Positions 33,014-41,394 of a DNA stretch of 64,000 nt are shown here, one piece after another (the stretch's first letter is position 1; every line of letters begins with the position of its first letter). This DNA is from Promicromonospora iranensis (GTDB taxonomy: Bacteria; Actinomycetota; Actinomycetes; Actinomycetales; Cellulomonadaceae): assembly GCF_028994805.1 (NCBI RefSeq), contig NZ_JAJQQP010000002.1:1-64000 (forward strand), written 5' to 3'. The position numbers and the translations under genes were made by a program. The notes beneath the pieces were generated by a model. That model had not been told where the DNA came from, made no database searches, and saw nothing but the letters and a program-made list of their open reading frames with translations.

Positions 33014-35344
33014 TCAGCGCGTCATCAGGCGGTACTGCTGCGCCACCTCCTTCGCCGTGGCCGCGCGGTCGAGCAGCTGGATGGTGTCCATGCTGCAGTT
33101 GCAGGGGTTCCGCTCCTGCGTGTCCTGCGGGAAGCTGCCGCCGATCTTGATCCCGCGCGGCGTCGTCGCCGAGGCACCCGATCCGTCCACCTGCCACGGG
33201 TCGCCGTCCACCACGTAGAAGCCGGGCACGCGCTCACCGTTGCGGTACAGCGCCATCCGGCCGGTGGTGTAGTCGAAGGTGGCGGCCAGGTGCACCCACT
33301 CGTCCTGCGGCAGGAGGGTGCGCCAGTCCTCGTGCGCGGCGAAGGTCTGCGACGCGCCGCCGTCGATCCGCCGGCCCAGCGCGACGAGCCGCAGCTCGCC
33401 GTCCACCTGGATGATCTCGAGCAGCGCGCGGACGCCGTGCCCGTCCGAGTCGCCGCTGAGCACACCCGCCAGGCCGACGGCGTTGTAGTAGTCGTCCGGG
33501 TTGGCGGTGGTGGTGTCGGGGCTCGGGTTCTGGCCGGTCATCTTGACCCAGCCCATCACCGTCATCCCGTCGACACCGTCGAGGGCGGACAGGGTGTCCA
33601 CCCCGTCGGCGTCGAACACGCCCGCCTTCCAGTCGTCGTCGCCCGCCGTCAGCGGGTTCACCTGCCGGAGCTGGATGGAGTTGTTGCTGCCCGGGTAGGC
33701 GCCGTCGGCGGCGCGCATGTCCTCGCCGCCGTTGACCAGGTTCAGGTAGGTGCGGGACGCGCCGCGGTCGATCTCCACCGCCCCGTCCTGCTGGAACGGG
33801 TGCTCGAAGTCGTAGAAGCTCACGACGTTGTCCCGCAGCGAGCGGGGAACCTCCTGCGGCACCGGCGCGCGCACGGTGTCGACGACCTTCCAGATCTTCC
33901 CGTTCGCCTTGGCGATGAGGTAGAGATCGCCCGAGCGGTCACGGCCCATCCGCAGGTCGGCCCGCTCGTCGCCGGTGAAGTCGTACATCCGCTTGCGGGT
34001 GCCGTCGGTGTCGTAGAGCGCGGCCTCGTAGACCTGCGCCTCCGGCCCGCCGCGCCGCATCTGCGACTCCTTGGTGAAGAGGACCCGCCCCTGCACCAGA
34101 TCGGTGAACAGGTACGTGCCGTCGAGGGCCGGGAGGTCGCGCCCACGGTAGACGAATCCACCGCTGATCGCGTACCCGCTGTCCGAGGTGCACGACCAGC
34201 CGGGCGGCGGGTCGTGGTCGTACGCCGCGACGGGATAGGTGAAGCCGAGGTCGGCGTCGTTCTCCGGGAGCGGGTACAGGTTGCAGCGGTCGGCCGCGTC
34301 GAAGACGTACCTGCCCTCCCGGTCACCCCAGCCGAAGTTGTCGCCCGCCCGCACGTCGTAGACGGCCTCGATCGCGTGTTCGCCGATGTGACCGAGGAAC
34401 ATGCGCGGCTGACTCTTCCGGCCCTGCTCGTCCCAGCTGAAGCGGTGCGGGTCGCGCAGGCCGACGGCGTAGATCTCGCCCAGCGCGCCGGCCGTCCCCA
34501 CGAAGGGGTTCGACGGCGGGATCCCGTACGCCCCGCCCGGTCCGTCGGTGCCCGCCGGGTCGATGCGCAGGATCTTGCCCGCGGGGGTGCCCATGTCCTG
34601 CGGGATGCCGGTGCCCACGCCGCGGCCACCGTCGCCCACGGCGAGGTAGAGCAGGCCGTGGTCCTCGTCGCCGGGGCGGGCCGTCGGGTTGAAGTCGATC
34701 TGCTGGATGGCGTGGATCTGCCCGGCGAAGCCGAGGCGCAGCACCTCGCGGCTCGTCCCGGAGAAGAGGTCGGCGGCGGGGTCGTCGGCCACCCACTCGG
34801 TCACCACCGAGTGCAGGAACGTCGGTGTCTGGGGCGGGTACGTCGTGGGGTCGGGCGGCGGGCCCGCGTTGCCCGGCCGCTCGGTGTGCACCGTGTAGAA
34901 CGTGCCGTTGTCCTCGAAGTCCGGGTGGAACGTCGCGAACCCGAACCCGCTGCCCAGACCACGCCCCGAGAAGAACTCCGGGGCGAACTCGGCGGCCACG
35001 TCCAGGTAGACCCGCGGCTCGCCGTCCTCGACGAGGTAGAGCGGACCGTTGAGGTCCGGCACGTACCTGCGTCCTGAGCCGTCGGGCAGCTCGCCGAGGC
35101 CGTTGATGCGGGCGTGCCGCATCAGCCGGCGGTCGGTGGGCGCCGGGATCGGCTCTGTCCTGGGGAACTGGGCGTACTCCTCCAGGACGAGCCCCAGCGT
35201 GGACTGGATCTCTTCCGGGGCGGGATCGGTGATCGGACCCGGTCCGGCCGTCGCGGTGGTCATCGTCGCCGTGGTCAACGGGACCAGTGCGGCGGCCGTG
35301 ATCGCCACCGCGGCGACCGCCGAACGCCATCGTCGCTTGCTCAT
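33014..35344 (-). CDS. Secreted PQQ-type sugar dehydrogenase with LamG-like domain
   Basis: 776 residues. Sec signal peptide (MSKRRWRSAVAAVAITAAAL, cleavage near residue 34). Residues about 60-480 form a glucose/sorbosone dehydrogenase beta-propeller: GLGSGFGFATFHPDFEDNGT, LAVGDGGRGVGTG, ILRIDPAG, YAVGLRDPHRFSWD, GWGDREG. The C-terminal 230 residues are a concanavalin A/LamG-like fold (VNGGEDMRAADGAYPGSN, EWVHLAATFDYTTGRMALYRNG), probably for sugar binding. The start has AGGAGG 5 nt upstream. 60 bp downstream of the ThuA gene, same strand; the two are probably one operon for extracellular sugar oxidation. Confidence 0.88.
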   Translation of the reverse strand: MSKRRWRSAVAAVAITAAALVPLTTATMTTATAGPGPITDPAPEEIQSTLGLVLEEYAQFPRTEPIPAPTDRRLMRHARINGLGELPDGSGRRYVPDLNGPLYLVEDGEPRVYLDVAAEFAPEFFSGRGLGSGFGFATFHPDFEDNGTFYTVHTERPGNAGPPPDPTTYPPQTPTFLHSVVTEWVADDPAADLFSGTSREVLRLGFAGQIHAIQQIDFNPTARPGDEDHGLLYLAVGDGGRGVGTGIPQDMGTPAGKILRIDPAGTDGPGGAYGIPPSNPFVGTAGALGEIYAVGLRDPHRFSWDEQGRKSQPRMFLGHIGEHAIEAVYDVRAGDNFGWGDREGRYVFDAADRCNLYPLPENDADLGFTYPVAAYDHDPPPGWSCTSDSGYAISGGFVYRGRDLPALDGTYLFTDLVQGRVLFTKESQMRRGGPEAQVYEAALYDTDGTRKRMYDFTGDERADLRMGRDRSGDLYLIAKANGKIWKVVDTVRAPVPQEVPRSLRDNVVSFYDFEHPFQQDGAVEIDRGASRTYLNLVNGGEDMRAADGAYPGSNNSIQLRQVNPLTAGDDDWKAGVFDADGVDTLSALDGVDGMTVMGWVKMTGQNPSPDTTTANPDDYYNAVGLAGVLSGDSDGHGVRALLEIIQVDGELRLVALGRRIDGGASQTFAAHEDWRTLLPQDEWVHLAATFDYTTGRMALYRNGERVPGFYVVDGDPWQVDGSGASATTPRGIKIGGSFPQDTQERNPCNCSMDTIQLLDRAATAKEVAQQYRLMTR

Positions 35345-35404
35345 GGTGCCTCCTGAATGTCGTCGTCGTCATTGCGGGAGTGCTGTGCGCTTGCGCGGGT
35401 CGAC

Positions 35405-36409
35405 CTACCGGCAGAACGGCCGCGCCCCGGCCGCGCTGAGGATCCCGCCCACCACGTGGGTCTCGAACGACCCGGCGCCGGCGAGCGTCGAGTCCTCCGT
35501 CCAGGCGGCCGGGTCGTGGCCGAGCGTGGTGACCCACGCGCGGCCGCCGTCGTAGTGCTGGCACCACGAGACGGGGTGGTCGCCCGCGTGCCCGGGGTGC
35601 CCGTTGAAGCCGGCGTGGTCACCGATCGTCGCGGTGTCCACCTCGGCGAGGAACCGCACGCCCGTGGGGAACGGTTCCAGGTGGTACCACTCGTCGCGGA
35701 AGTCCCACCGCCGCGGCAGGTCCCGGGTCGAGGCGTCACGCCGGTCGACCGTCACGACCTGCCCGTCGCGGTGCGGCCCGTGGTCGTAGAAGTGGGCCCC
35801 GCCGAGCAGGCCCTGGAACCACGGCCAGTGGTACATCGCGCCGAGGGTGTTGTGGACCGCCACGAAGCCGCCGCCCGACCGGACGTACTGCAGCAGCGCC
35901 GTCTGGGAGGCGTCGTCGAGCATGGTGCGGGAGGTGCTGAGGAAGACGACGGCGTCGTAGGGCGCGAGGCGCGACGGCGCGTCGAGCTGGCGCACGTCCT
36001 CGGTCCAGTCCACCTCGAAGCCGTGCTCCTGTCCCCAGCGGACCACCGCGTTCTGCGCCACGTGCGCGGAGGTGAGCGGCGGGTTCTTGCCCGCGGGCAG
36101 CAGCGGACCGAGGTGCGCGTGCCGGGAGCTGCCCGTCGCGGTGAAGACCAGCACGCGCACGACGCCGTCGTCGGCCCGCGGCAGGTCCCAGTCGTTGTAG
36201 CAGGCCGGGTCGGTGCCCCGGCAGACGCCGTAGTCGGCGAGCTTGTCCTGGGAGGTGTTCTGGTGCGGCGACGTGCCCGCCGGTGTCAGCGCTGTCGGAG
36301 CGGGCGCCGCGAGGTGCAGGCCGGCCAGCAGCGCGGCCAGGATAGCGAGGCCGAGCACGACCTGCCCCGCACCGCCGATCGTGTTCCCGAACGTGTTCCT
36401 GAGCAACAT
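35405..36409 (-). CDS. ThuA-domain protein, membrane-anchored or secreted
   Basis: 334 residues. An N-terminal hydrophobic segment (GGAGQVVLGLAILAALLAGL) acts as signal or anchor. The rest is the ThuA fold (class I glutamine amidotransferase-like): VRVLVFTATGSSRHAHLGPL, YDAVVFLSTSRTML, LLQYVRSGGGFVAVHNTLGA, HFYDHGPHRDGQ, WYHLEPFP and the closing GRAWVTTLGHDPAAW. ThuA proteins accompany sugar oxidation and use; the exact reaction is unresolved. The ATG at 36409 has AAAGGAG 7 nt upstream. Upstream is a long palindromic element separating it from the Liv transporter operon. Confidence 0.87.
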   Translation of the reverse strand: MLLRNTFGNTIGGAGQVVLGLAILAALLAGLHLAAPAPTALTPAGTSPHQNTSQDKLADYGVCRGTDPACYNDWDLPRADDGVVRVLVFTATGSSRHAHLGPLLPAGKNPPLTSAHVAQNAVVRWGQEHGFEVDWTEDVRQLDAPSRLAPYDAVVFLSTSRTMLDDASQTALLQYVRSGGGFVAVHNTLGAMYHWPWFQGLLGGAHFYDHGPHRDGQVVTVDRRDASTRDLPRRWDFRDEWYHLEPFPTGVRFLAEVDTATIGDHAGFNGHPGHAGDHPVSWCQHYDGGRAWVTTLGHDPAAWTEDSTLAGAGSFETHVVGGILSAAGARPFCR

Positions 36410-36447
36410 GACGTTCTCCTTTGAACAGCCATCTGTCAGCCCTTGCT

Positions 36448-36512
36448 CCGTTGAGTGCTGGCTATTTGCGGGAAATCGGGGGCCGATCCAACAAATAGCC
36501 AGCACTCAACGG
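36448..36512. repeat. Long palindromic element, copy 1
   Basis: Perfect 21-bp arms beginning CCGTTGAGTGCTGGCTATTTG-class sequence (36448-36468) and its complement (36492-36512) flank a 23-nt loop. The arms extend imperfectly for 8 more pairs (CCCTT... / ...AAGGG). A second copy at 48743-48809 has the same arms except one base pair changed on both sides (GGC/GCC here, GGG/CCC there) and the same 23-nt loop length. Located 14 bp past the livF stop codon. Confidence 0.85.
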
Positions 36513-36525
36513 AAGAAGGGGTGGA

Positions 36526-37314
36526 TCAGGGCACCTCCTTGGGGCGGCCGCCCAGGTAGAGCTGGGCCAGGCGGGGATCAGCGAGAAGGTCCGGGGCCGG
36601 GCCGGTGATGTGCACGCGGCCCAGGTCCAGCACACAGCCGACGTCGGCTGCCTCCAGCGCACGCCGCGCGTTCTGCTCCACGAGGAGCACCGCCGTGCCG
36701 GCGTCACGCATGCGCTGCACCTGCTCGAACACGATCGCCGTCGCCTTGGGGTCGAGCCCCATGGACGGCTCGTCGAGCAGCACCACCTTGGGCCGCACCA
36801 TGAGCGACCGGGCGAACTCGACCTGCTTCTGCTGGCCGCCCGACAGCGCACCGGCCAGCGCGCCCCAGCGCTCGCCGACCAGCGGGAACAGGCTGGTGAC
36901 GAACTCGGTGCGCTCGGCGACCAGCGACCTGTCACGCACGCTGTAGGCGCCGAGCAGCACGTTCTCGGCCACGGTCATCTCGGGGAAGACGCTGTGTCCC
37001 TGCGGCACGTGGGACAGCCCCGAGGCCAGGAGCTGCTGCGGGGTCCGCCCGGTGACGTCCACACCGTCGACCACCACCTGCCCGGAGCGCGGCTTCAGCA
37101 TGCCGCTCGCGACCTTCAGCACCGTCGACTTGCCGGCGCCGTTCGGCCCCACGAGGCAGACCACGCTCGACGGCGCGACGGTCACCGACAGGCCGCGCAG
37201 CACGAGCGCGGCCCGGCCGTAGCCGGCCTGGACATCGGTCAGGCGGAGCAAGGGCTCGGCCGCGGGGGACGACGCCGGCGCGGCCGCCGGCACGGGTTCC
37301 GGTTCAGACGCCAA
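36526..37314 (-). CDS. livF: Branched-chain-type ABC importer ATPase (LivF)
   Basis: 262 residues. After a 20-residue Ala/Pro-rich N-terminus the ABC fold follows: Walker A GPNGAGKST, Q-loop HVPQGHSVFPEMTV, signature LSGGQQKQVEFARSL, Walker B VVLLDEPSMGLDPKA, H-loop replaced as usual by LVEQNARRALE. Last gene of the five-gene Liv-type operon, overlapping livG by 11 nt. The palindromic element after its stop probably ends the transcript. Confidence 0.9.
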   Translation of the reverse strand: MASEPEPVPAAAPASSPAAEPLLRLTDVQAGYGRAALVLRGLSVTVAPSSVVCLVGPNGAGKSTVLKVASGMLKPRSGQVVVDGVDVTGRTPQQLLASGLSHVPQGHSVFPEMTVAENVLLGAYSVRDRSLVAERTEFVTSLFPLVGERWGALAGALSGGQQKQVEFARSLMVRPKVVLLDEPSMGLDPKATAIVFEQVQRMRDAGTAVLLVEQNARRALEAADVGCVLDLGRVHITGPAPDLLADPRLAQLYLGGRPKEVP

Positions 37315-38059
37315 GGTATGCCTCCAGGACCAGGGGGTCGTCCTGCACGACGGCGGGTGTGCCCTGCGCGATGGGCCGGCCCCTGTCGAACACGACGACG
37401 TGGTCGCTCAGGCCCATGACGAGCTCCATGTTGTGCTCCACGATGATGAAGGTGCGGCCCTCGGCGTTCAGCTCCCGCACGAGGTCGGCGATCCGGTCCA
37501 CCAGCGCCGGGTTCACCCCGCCGGCGGGCTCGTCGAGCATGATGGTGTGCGGGTCGCCCATGAGCACCCCGGCGAGCTCGAGCAGCTTCTGCTGGCCGTA
37601 GGAGATGTCGCGTGCCTCGGCGTGCTCCAGGTGGTCGATGCCGACGCGCGCCAGCAGCTCGCGCGCCCGCCCGACGTCGGCGGGGTTGCGCGAGCCGCGC
37701 AGCCGCTGCAGCAGCCCGTGCGGCTGCACGGCGACCAGCACGTTCTCCAGCACGGTGAGCCGCGGGAAGACGCGGCACAGCTGGAAGCTCCGGCCGATCC
37801 CGGACCGGGCGATCCGGTGCGGTGGCAGCCCTGTCACGTCCCGGTCCTGGTAGCTGACGGTGCCGGCGTCGGGCCGGATCATGCCGGTGACGCAGTTGAA
37901 GAACGTCGTCTTGCCGGAGCCGTTGGGTCCGATCAGGGCGTTGATCTCGCCCTCGTGGAACGCGACGGAGGCGCCGTCGATCGCGCGGACGCCACCGAAC
38001 GACTTGGTCAGGCCCTCGGTGGTCAGTGAGTGTGTCGGAGAGTGTGCCGGGGTGGTCAT
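37304..38059 (-). CDS. livG: Branched-chain-type ABC importer ATPase (LivG)
   Basis: 251 residues. Walker A GPNGSGKTT, Q-loop GRSFQLCRVFPRLTVLENV, signature ISYGQQKLLELAGVL (Tyr-Gly replacing Ser-Gly as in many LivG), Walker B TIMLDEPAGGVNPAL, and VEHNMELVMGLSDHVVVFD. Pairs with LivF as the heterodimeric motor. Start overlaps the livM stop (ATGA type). Confidence 0.9.
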   Translation of the reverse strand: MTTPAHSPTHSLTTEGLTKSFGGVRAIDGASVAFHEGEINALIGPNGSGKTTFFNCVTGMIRPDAGTVSYQDRDVTGLPPHRIARSGIGRSFQLCRVFPRLTVLENVLVAVQPHGLLQRLRGSRNPADVGRARELLARVGIDHLEHAEARDISYGQQKLLELAGVLMGDPHTIMLDEPAGGVNPALVDRIADLVRELNAEGRTFIIVEHNMELVMGLSDHVVVFDRGRPIAQGTPAVVQDDPLVLEAYLGV

Positions 38060-39144
38060 CGGGCCGCCTCCTCGCGTTGCTTCGCCAGCTCCTCGGCGCT
38101 GACCTCACGGATCGACGCCGCCCCGCGTCGCCGGTTCAGGAGCGAGGACAGGGCCGGGATGACGCCGTCGGGCATGAACAGGACGACCAGGCCGAGCAGG
38201 ACGCCGGTGGCGACCAGGTGGAGCTGCGTGTCGCCGTACTGGGACTTGAACACCTCGACCGCGTAGCCGACGACGACGGCGCCGAGCAGCGGGCCGAAGA
38301 GGCTGCGCACCCCGCCGAGCAGCGCCATGAGCACCATGTAGGTGCCCACCAGGATCGAGAACTGGAAGATCGGGTCGAGGTACCCGAACCACAGCGCGTA
38401 CAGGCCGCCGCCGAGCGCGGTGAAGAACGCGCTGATCACCAGGGCCGTGAGCTTGTAGGCGAAGGTCGGCACACCCAGCGCCTGCGCCTTGTCCTCGTCC
38501 TCGCGGATGGCCTTGAGCCCGGCGCCGAGCCGGGACCGCTCGATGAGCCACCAGGTCAGCAGCGCGAGCGCGAGCAGCACGGCGTGCAGGTAGAAGAACC
38601 GTTCGTGCTGCTCGGGACGCAGCACCTCGGTGCCGAACGGCCGCGGCACCCGCAGTCCGTTCGAGCCGCCGGTGAACGTGTGCCAGCTCTGGAACGTGAG
38701 CTGCAGGATCAGCACGAGCGCGATCGACGTGATCACGAACGACGCGCCCCGCACGCGCAGCGACGCGATGCCCACGGGGATCGCGATGGCGGCGACGATC
38801 AGTCCGCCGGCGATCAGCGCGAGCCACGGGTCCATGCCGGTGCGGAGGATGAGCAGGGCGGTGGCGTACCCGCCGAGCCCCGAGTAGGCGGCGTGGCCCA
38901 GCGAGATGTACCCGGTGAACCCGCCCACCAGGTTCCAGGACGTCGCGAGCACGGCGTAGCTCAGGATCACCACGCCGACGGACAGGATGAACGGGTCGGC
39001 GGCGAGGGACGGGAAGAGGAGCACCACCGCCACGAGGGCAAGCAGGCCGGCGACCCGGGCCACCCGGACCGCCGTCGGCCTGGCTGTCGTCGGCCTGGCC
39101 GCCGTCGGTCGCGGAGCCCGGGTGGGGCTAGAAGCGTTGGGCAA
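38056..39144 (-). CDS. livM: Branched-chain-type ABC importer permease (LivM)
   Basis: 362 residues, about nine membrane segments. Typical LivM stretches: SWNLVGGFTGYISLGHAAYSG-type region, IREDEDKAQALGV (coupling helix), TALGGGLYALWFGYLDP and LLGGVRSLFGPLLGA. The first 30 residues are a low-complexity Thr/Ala/Arg/Pro stretch encoded by short GC repeats; a later start is possible. A basic/acidic cytoplasmic tail ends it. Overlaps livH by 17 nt. Confidence 0.88.
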   Translation of the reverse strand: MPNASSPTRAPRPTAARPTTARPTAVRVARVAGLLALVAVVLLFPSLAADPFILSVGVVILSYAVLATSWNLVGGFTGYISLGHAAYSGLGGYATALLILRTGMDPWLALIAGGLIVAAIAIPVGIASLRVRGASFVITSIALVLILQLTFQSWHTFTGGSNGLRVPRPFGTEVLRPEQHERFFYLHAVLLALALLTWWLIERSRLGAGLKAIREDEDKAQALGVPTFAYKLTALVISAFFTALGGGLYALWFGYLDPIFQFSILVGTYMVLMALLGGVRSLFGPLLGAVVVGYAVEVFKSQYGDTQLHLVATGVLLGLVVLFMPDGVIPALSSLLNRRRGAASIREVSAEELAKQREEAAR

Positions 39145-40012
39145 GGCGACCTCCGAAGAATCCCTGGGGGCGGATCATGAGGGTCACGAACAGGGCCAGG
39201 TAGAACACGGTCTGCGCCCAGGTGGTTCCGAGCGGTACCTGCAGCAGGCTCGCGGCGACGCCGAGCAGCATGGCCGCGATCGCGGCGCCGGGGATGCTGC
39301 CCAGCCCGCCGACGACGATGATCGCCATCAGCGGCCCGATCCAGTGCCAGTGCAGCGACGGGTAGATCGTGTAGTCCAGCGAGAGCGCCGTACCGCCGAT
39401 CGCGGCCGTCGCGAGCCCCAGCCCGAAGCCGAGCCCGGCCACGCGGTCGGTGTCGATGCCGACGAGCCGCGCGGCCTCCGGGTGCTGGGTCGTGGCGCGC
39501 AGCGCCCTGCCGAAGGAGGTCTTGCGCAGGATCACGTACAGCGCCCCGAGCGAGACCGCGGCGAGCGCGAACGCGATCAGCTTGACCACGGCGATGCTGA
39601 CGCCGAACACCTCGATGCTGGTGCCGGAGTACTCGAGCTGGACGCGCCGCTGCGTCCCGGTCCACACGAACCCGAGCAGGCCCTCGATCGTCAGGGCCAC
39701 CGCGAACGTCAGCAGCACCGACATGGTGGTGAGGCTGATGGGCCGCAGCCGGGACACGAGGAACCGCTGCATCCCGTACCCGACCACGAAGAACAGCGGC
39801 ACCGTGATGACCAGCGAGAGGAGCGGGTCGAGCCCGGAGCGCTCGTGGAAGAACCAGGCGAGGTAGGCCGCGAGGATCAGGAACGCGGAGTGGGCGATCA
39901 TGACCACCCGCATGACGCCGAAGTACAGCGTCAGGCCCGCCGCCAGGAGGGCGTAGAGCCCGCCCAGCAGGATGCCCAGCACCAGGCTCTGCGCGAACAG
40001 GGCACCGGTCAT
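39128..40012 (-). CDS. livH: Branched-chain-type ABC importer permease (LivH)
   Basis: 294 residues with eight membrane segments. LivH hallmarks: GILLGGLYALLAAGLTLYFGVMR at the start, the coupling helix GRALRATTQHPEAARLVGID, and IIVVGGLGSIPGAAIAAMLLG near the C-terminus. Second gene of the operon, 4 bp downstream of the binding-protein gene. Substrate class is set by the binding protein and is not evident from the permeases. Confidence 0.9.
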   Translation of the reverse strand: MTGALFAQSLVLGILLGGLYALLAAGLTLYFGVMRVVMIAHSAFLILAAYLAWFFHERSGLDPLLSLVITVPLFFVVGYGMQRFLVSRLRPISLTTMSVLLTFAVALTIEGLLGFVWTGTQRRVQLEYSGTSIEVFGVSIAVVKLIAFALAAVSLGALYVILRKTSFGRALRATTQHPEAARLVGIDTDRVAGLGFGLGLATAAIGGTALSLDYTIYPSLHWHWIGPLMAIIVVGGLGSIPGAAIAAMLLGVAASLLQVPLGTTWAQTVFYLALFVTLMIRPQGFFGGRLAQRF

Positions 40013-40016
40013 GCGA

Positions 40017-41255
40017 TCACCACTCGGGCTTCGGGTGGATGAGGTCGGCTTCCTTGACGTCCTCCGGCAGCACGATCTTGATCTCGCCGTCGACGTACTG
40101 CTGGATCAGGTGGGCGCTCTGCGGGCGGCCCTGGGCGTCCCAGCTGAGCGTGCCGACCACCGTCTCGACCTCGTTCTCGTGGAGCCAGTCGACGAGCTGC
40201 TGCTGGCACTCGGGCGACGGGTCGGCGCAGCCGACGGCCTCGACCGCCGCGGCGACGACCTGGCCGGTGGTCCAGGCGTTCGCCTCGTCCTCGGCCGGCG
40301 GGGTGCCGTGCTCGGCCGTGTAGGCCTCGACGAACTCCTCGTTGGACGGGTACGTCGCGGTGGGCGTGTAGCCCGTCGGCGCGAGGATGCCCTCGGTCTT
40401 GTCGCCGATCGCGGCCGGGAACTCGGCGTTCGTGGGCGCTCCGGAGATCGCCGCCATGTCGGGCTGGTAGCCCTGCTGCTGCAGCGCGACGACGAGGTTG
40501 ACGCCGTCCTGGTACTGCGAACCGACGATCAGCAGGTCGGCGTCGGAGTCCGTGATCTTCGCCGCGATCCCGCTGAAGTCCGTGGTGTTGGGCGGGTAGA
40601 CCTCGTCCTCCACCACCTCGACCCCTGCGTCGGCGAGCGTGTCGCGCAGGCCGTACGCGGTGCCCTGGGCGAACGGGTCGTCCATGGAGGCGACGGCCAT
40701 CGTCTTCGGCCGCTCGTCCTCGGGCAGGGCGAGGATGTGGTCGGCGAGGTGGTCGTAGTGGTCGTCGGCAATGGCCGGCGCCGCGTAGAAGAGGTTGTCG
40801 AACCCCTGCTCGAACACCTCGGCGGCGGCGCCGGCGGGCTCGACGAAGAGGAAGCCGTAGTCCTGCGCGACCTGCGCGGCGGGGACGACGAGCCGGGTCG
40901 AGAACGGTCCGAAGACGAGGTCGACGCCGTCCTGGTTGATCAGCCGCTCGTAGTCCGAGGCGACCCGGTCGGCGTTCGACTGGTCGTCGACGATGATCAG
41001 CTCGACCTGGCGGCCCAGGAGCCCACCGTTCTCGTTGACATACGCCGCCCAGGCCTCGTAGCCGCGCTGGACGCCCTTGCCGGGCTCGGCGAAGTCGCCG
41101 GTCAGGGGGAGCGATACGCCGATGACTATCGGGTCGTCCGGGCCGGCGGACCCGCCGCCCTGGTCGTTGCCCTCAGGGCTCGCCAAGCAGGCGGACAGGG
41201 TCAGAGCCGTGGTCGCGGCGATAGCCGCTACCGTCAGCCGTCGGGTTGCTCTCAT
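40017..41255 (-). CDS. Lipoprotein substrate-binding protein of the Liv-type importer
   Basis: 412 residues. Lipoprotein signal with lipobox LSAC (Cys near residue 23), then a Ser/Gly linker. Mature part is a Leu/Ile/Val-type periplasmic-binding fold (Peripla_BP_6): IVIGVSLPLTGDFAEPGKGV, GGLLGRQVELIIVDDQSNAD, LINQDGVDLVFGPFSTRL, and ADLLIVGSQYQDGVNLV. Such proteins bind amino acids, amides, urea or aromatic acids; LacI-type control here hints at a carbon source. First gene of the operon, preceded by a promoter with two LacI-type operators and AAGGAG. Confidence 0.9.
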   Translation of the reverse strand: MRATRRLTVAAIAATTALTLSACLASPEGNDQGGGSAGPDDPIVIGVSLPLTGDFAEPGKGVQRGYEAWAAYVNENGGLLGRQVELIIVDDQSNADRVASDYERLINQDGVDLVFGPFSTRLVVPAAQVAQDYGFLFVEPAGAAAEVFEQGFDNLFYAAPAIADDHYDHLADHILALPEDERPKTMAVASMDDPFAQGTAYGLRDTLADAGVEVVEDEVYPPNTTDFSGIAAKITDSDADLLIVGSQYQDGVNLVVALQQQGYQPDMAAISGAPTNAEFPAAIGDKTEGILAPTGYTPTATYPSNEEFVEAYTAEHGTPPAEDEANAWTTGQVVAAAVEAVGCADPSPECQQQLVDWLHENEVETVVGTLSWDAQGRPQSAHLIQQYVDGEIKIVLPEDVKEADLIHPKPEW

Positions 41256-41270
41256 GGTCCACTCCTTTGT

Positions 41271-41327
41271 GGCAAGCGCTTCCGTAACCGCTTACGGCAC
41301 TCTAGGAACTGAGACGCTGGGTGACAA
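41271..41327 (-). promoter_or_regulatory. Promoter and LacI-type operators of the Liv operon
   Basis: Minus strand: -35 TTGTCA (41327-41322), 17-bp spacer, -10 TAGAGT (41304-41299). Just downstream, covering the transcription start and leader, are CCGTAA-N4-TTACGG (41282-41297) and a palindrome with core AAGCGCTT (41274-41281). Both fit LacI-family operators with a central CG step. They would block initiation or elongation when bound by the divergent LacI regulator. Confidence 0.72.
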
Positions 41328-41394
41328 GGGTCTAGGCACCATCCATGACCGACGGCGGGGCGCTACCCGTGGATTGCTGGGGCGAGGAGATCTG

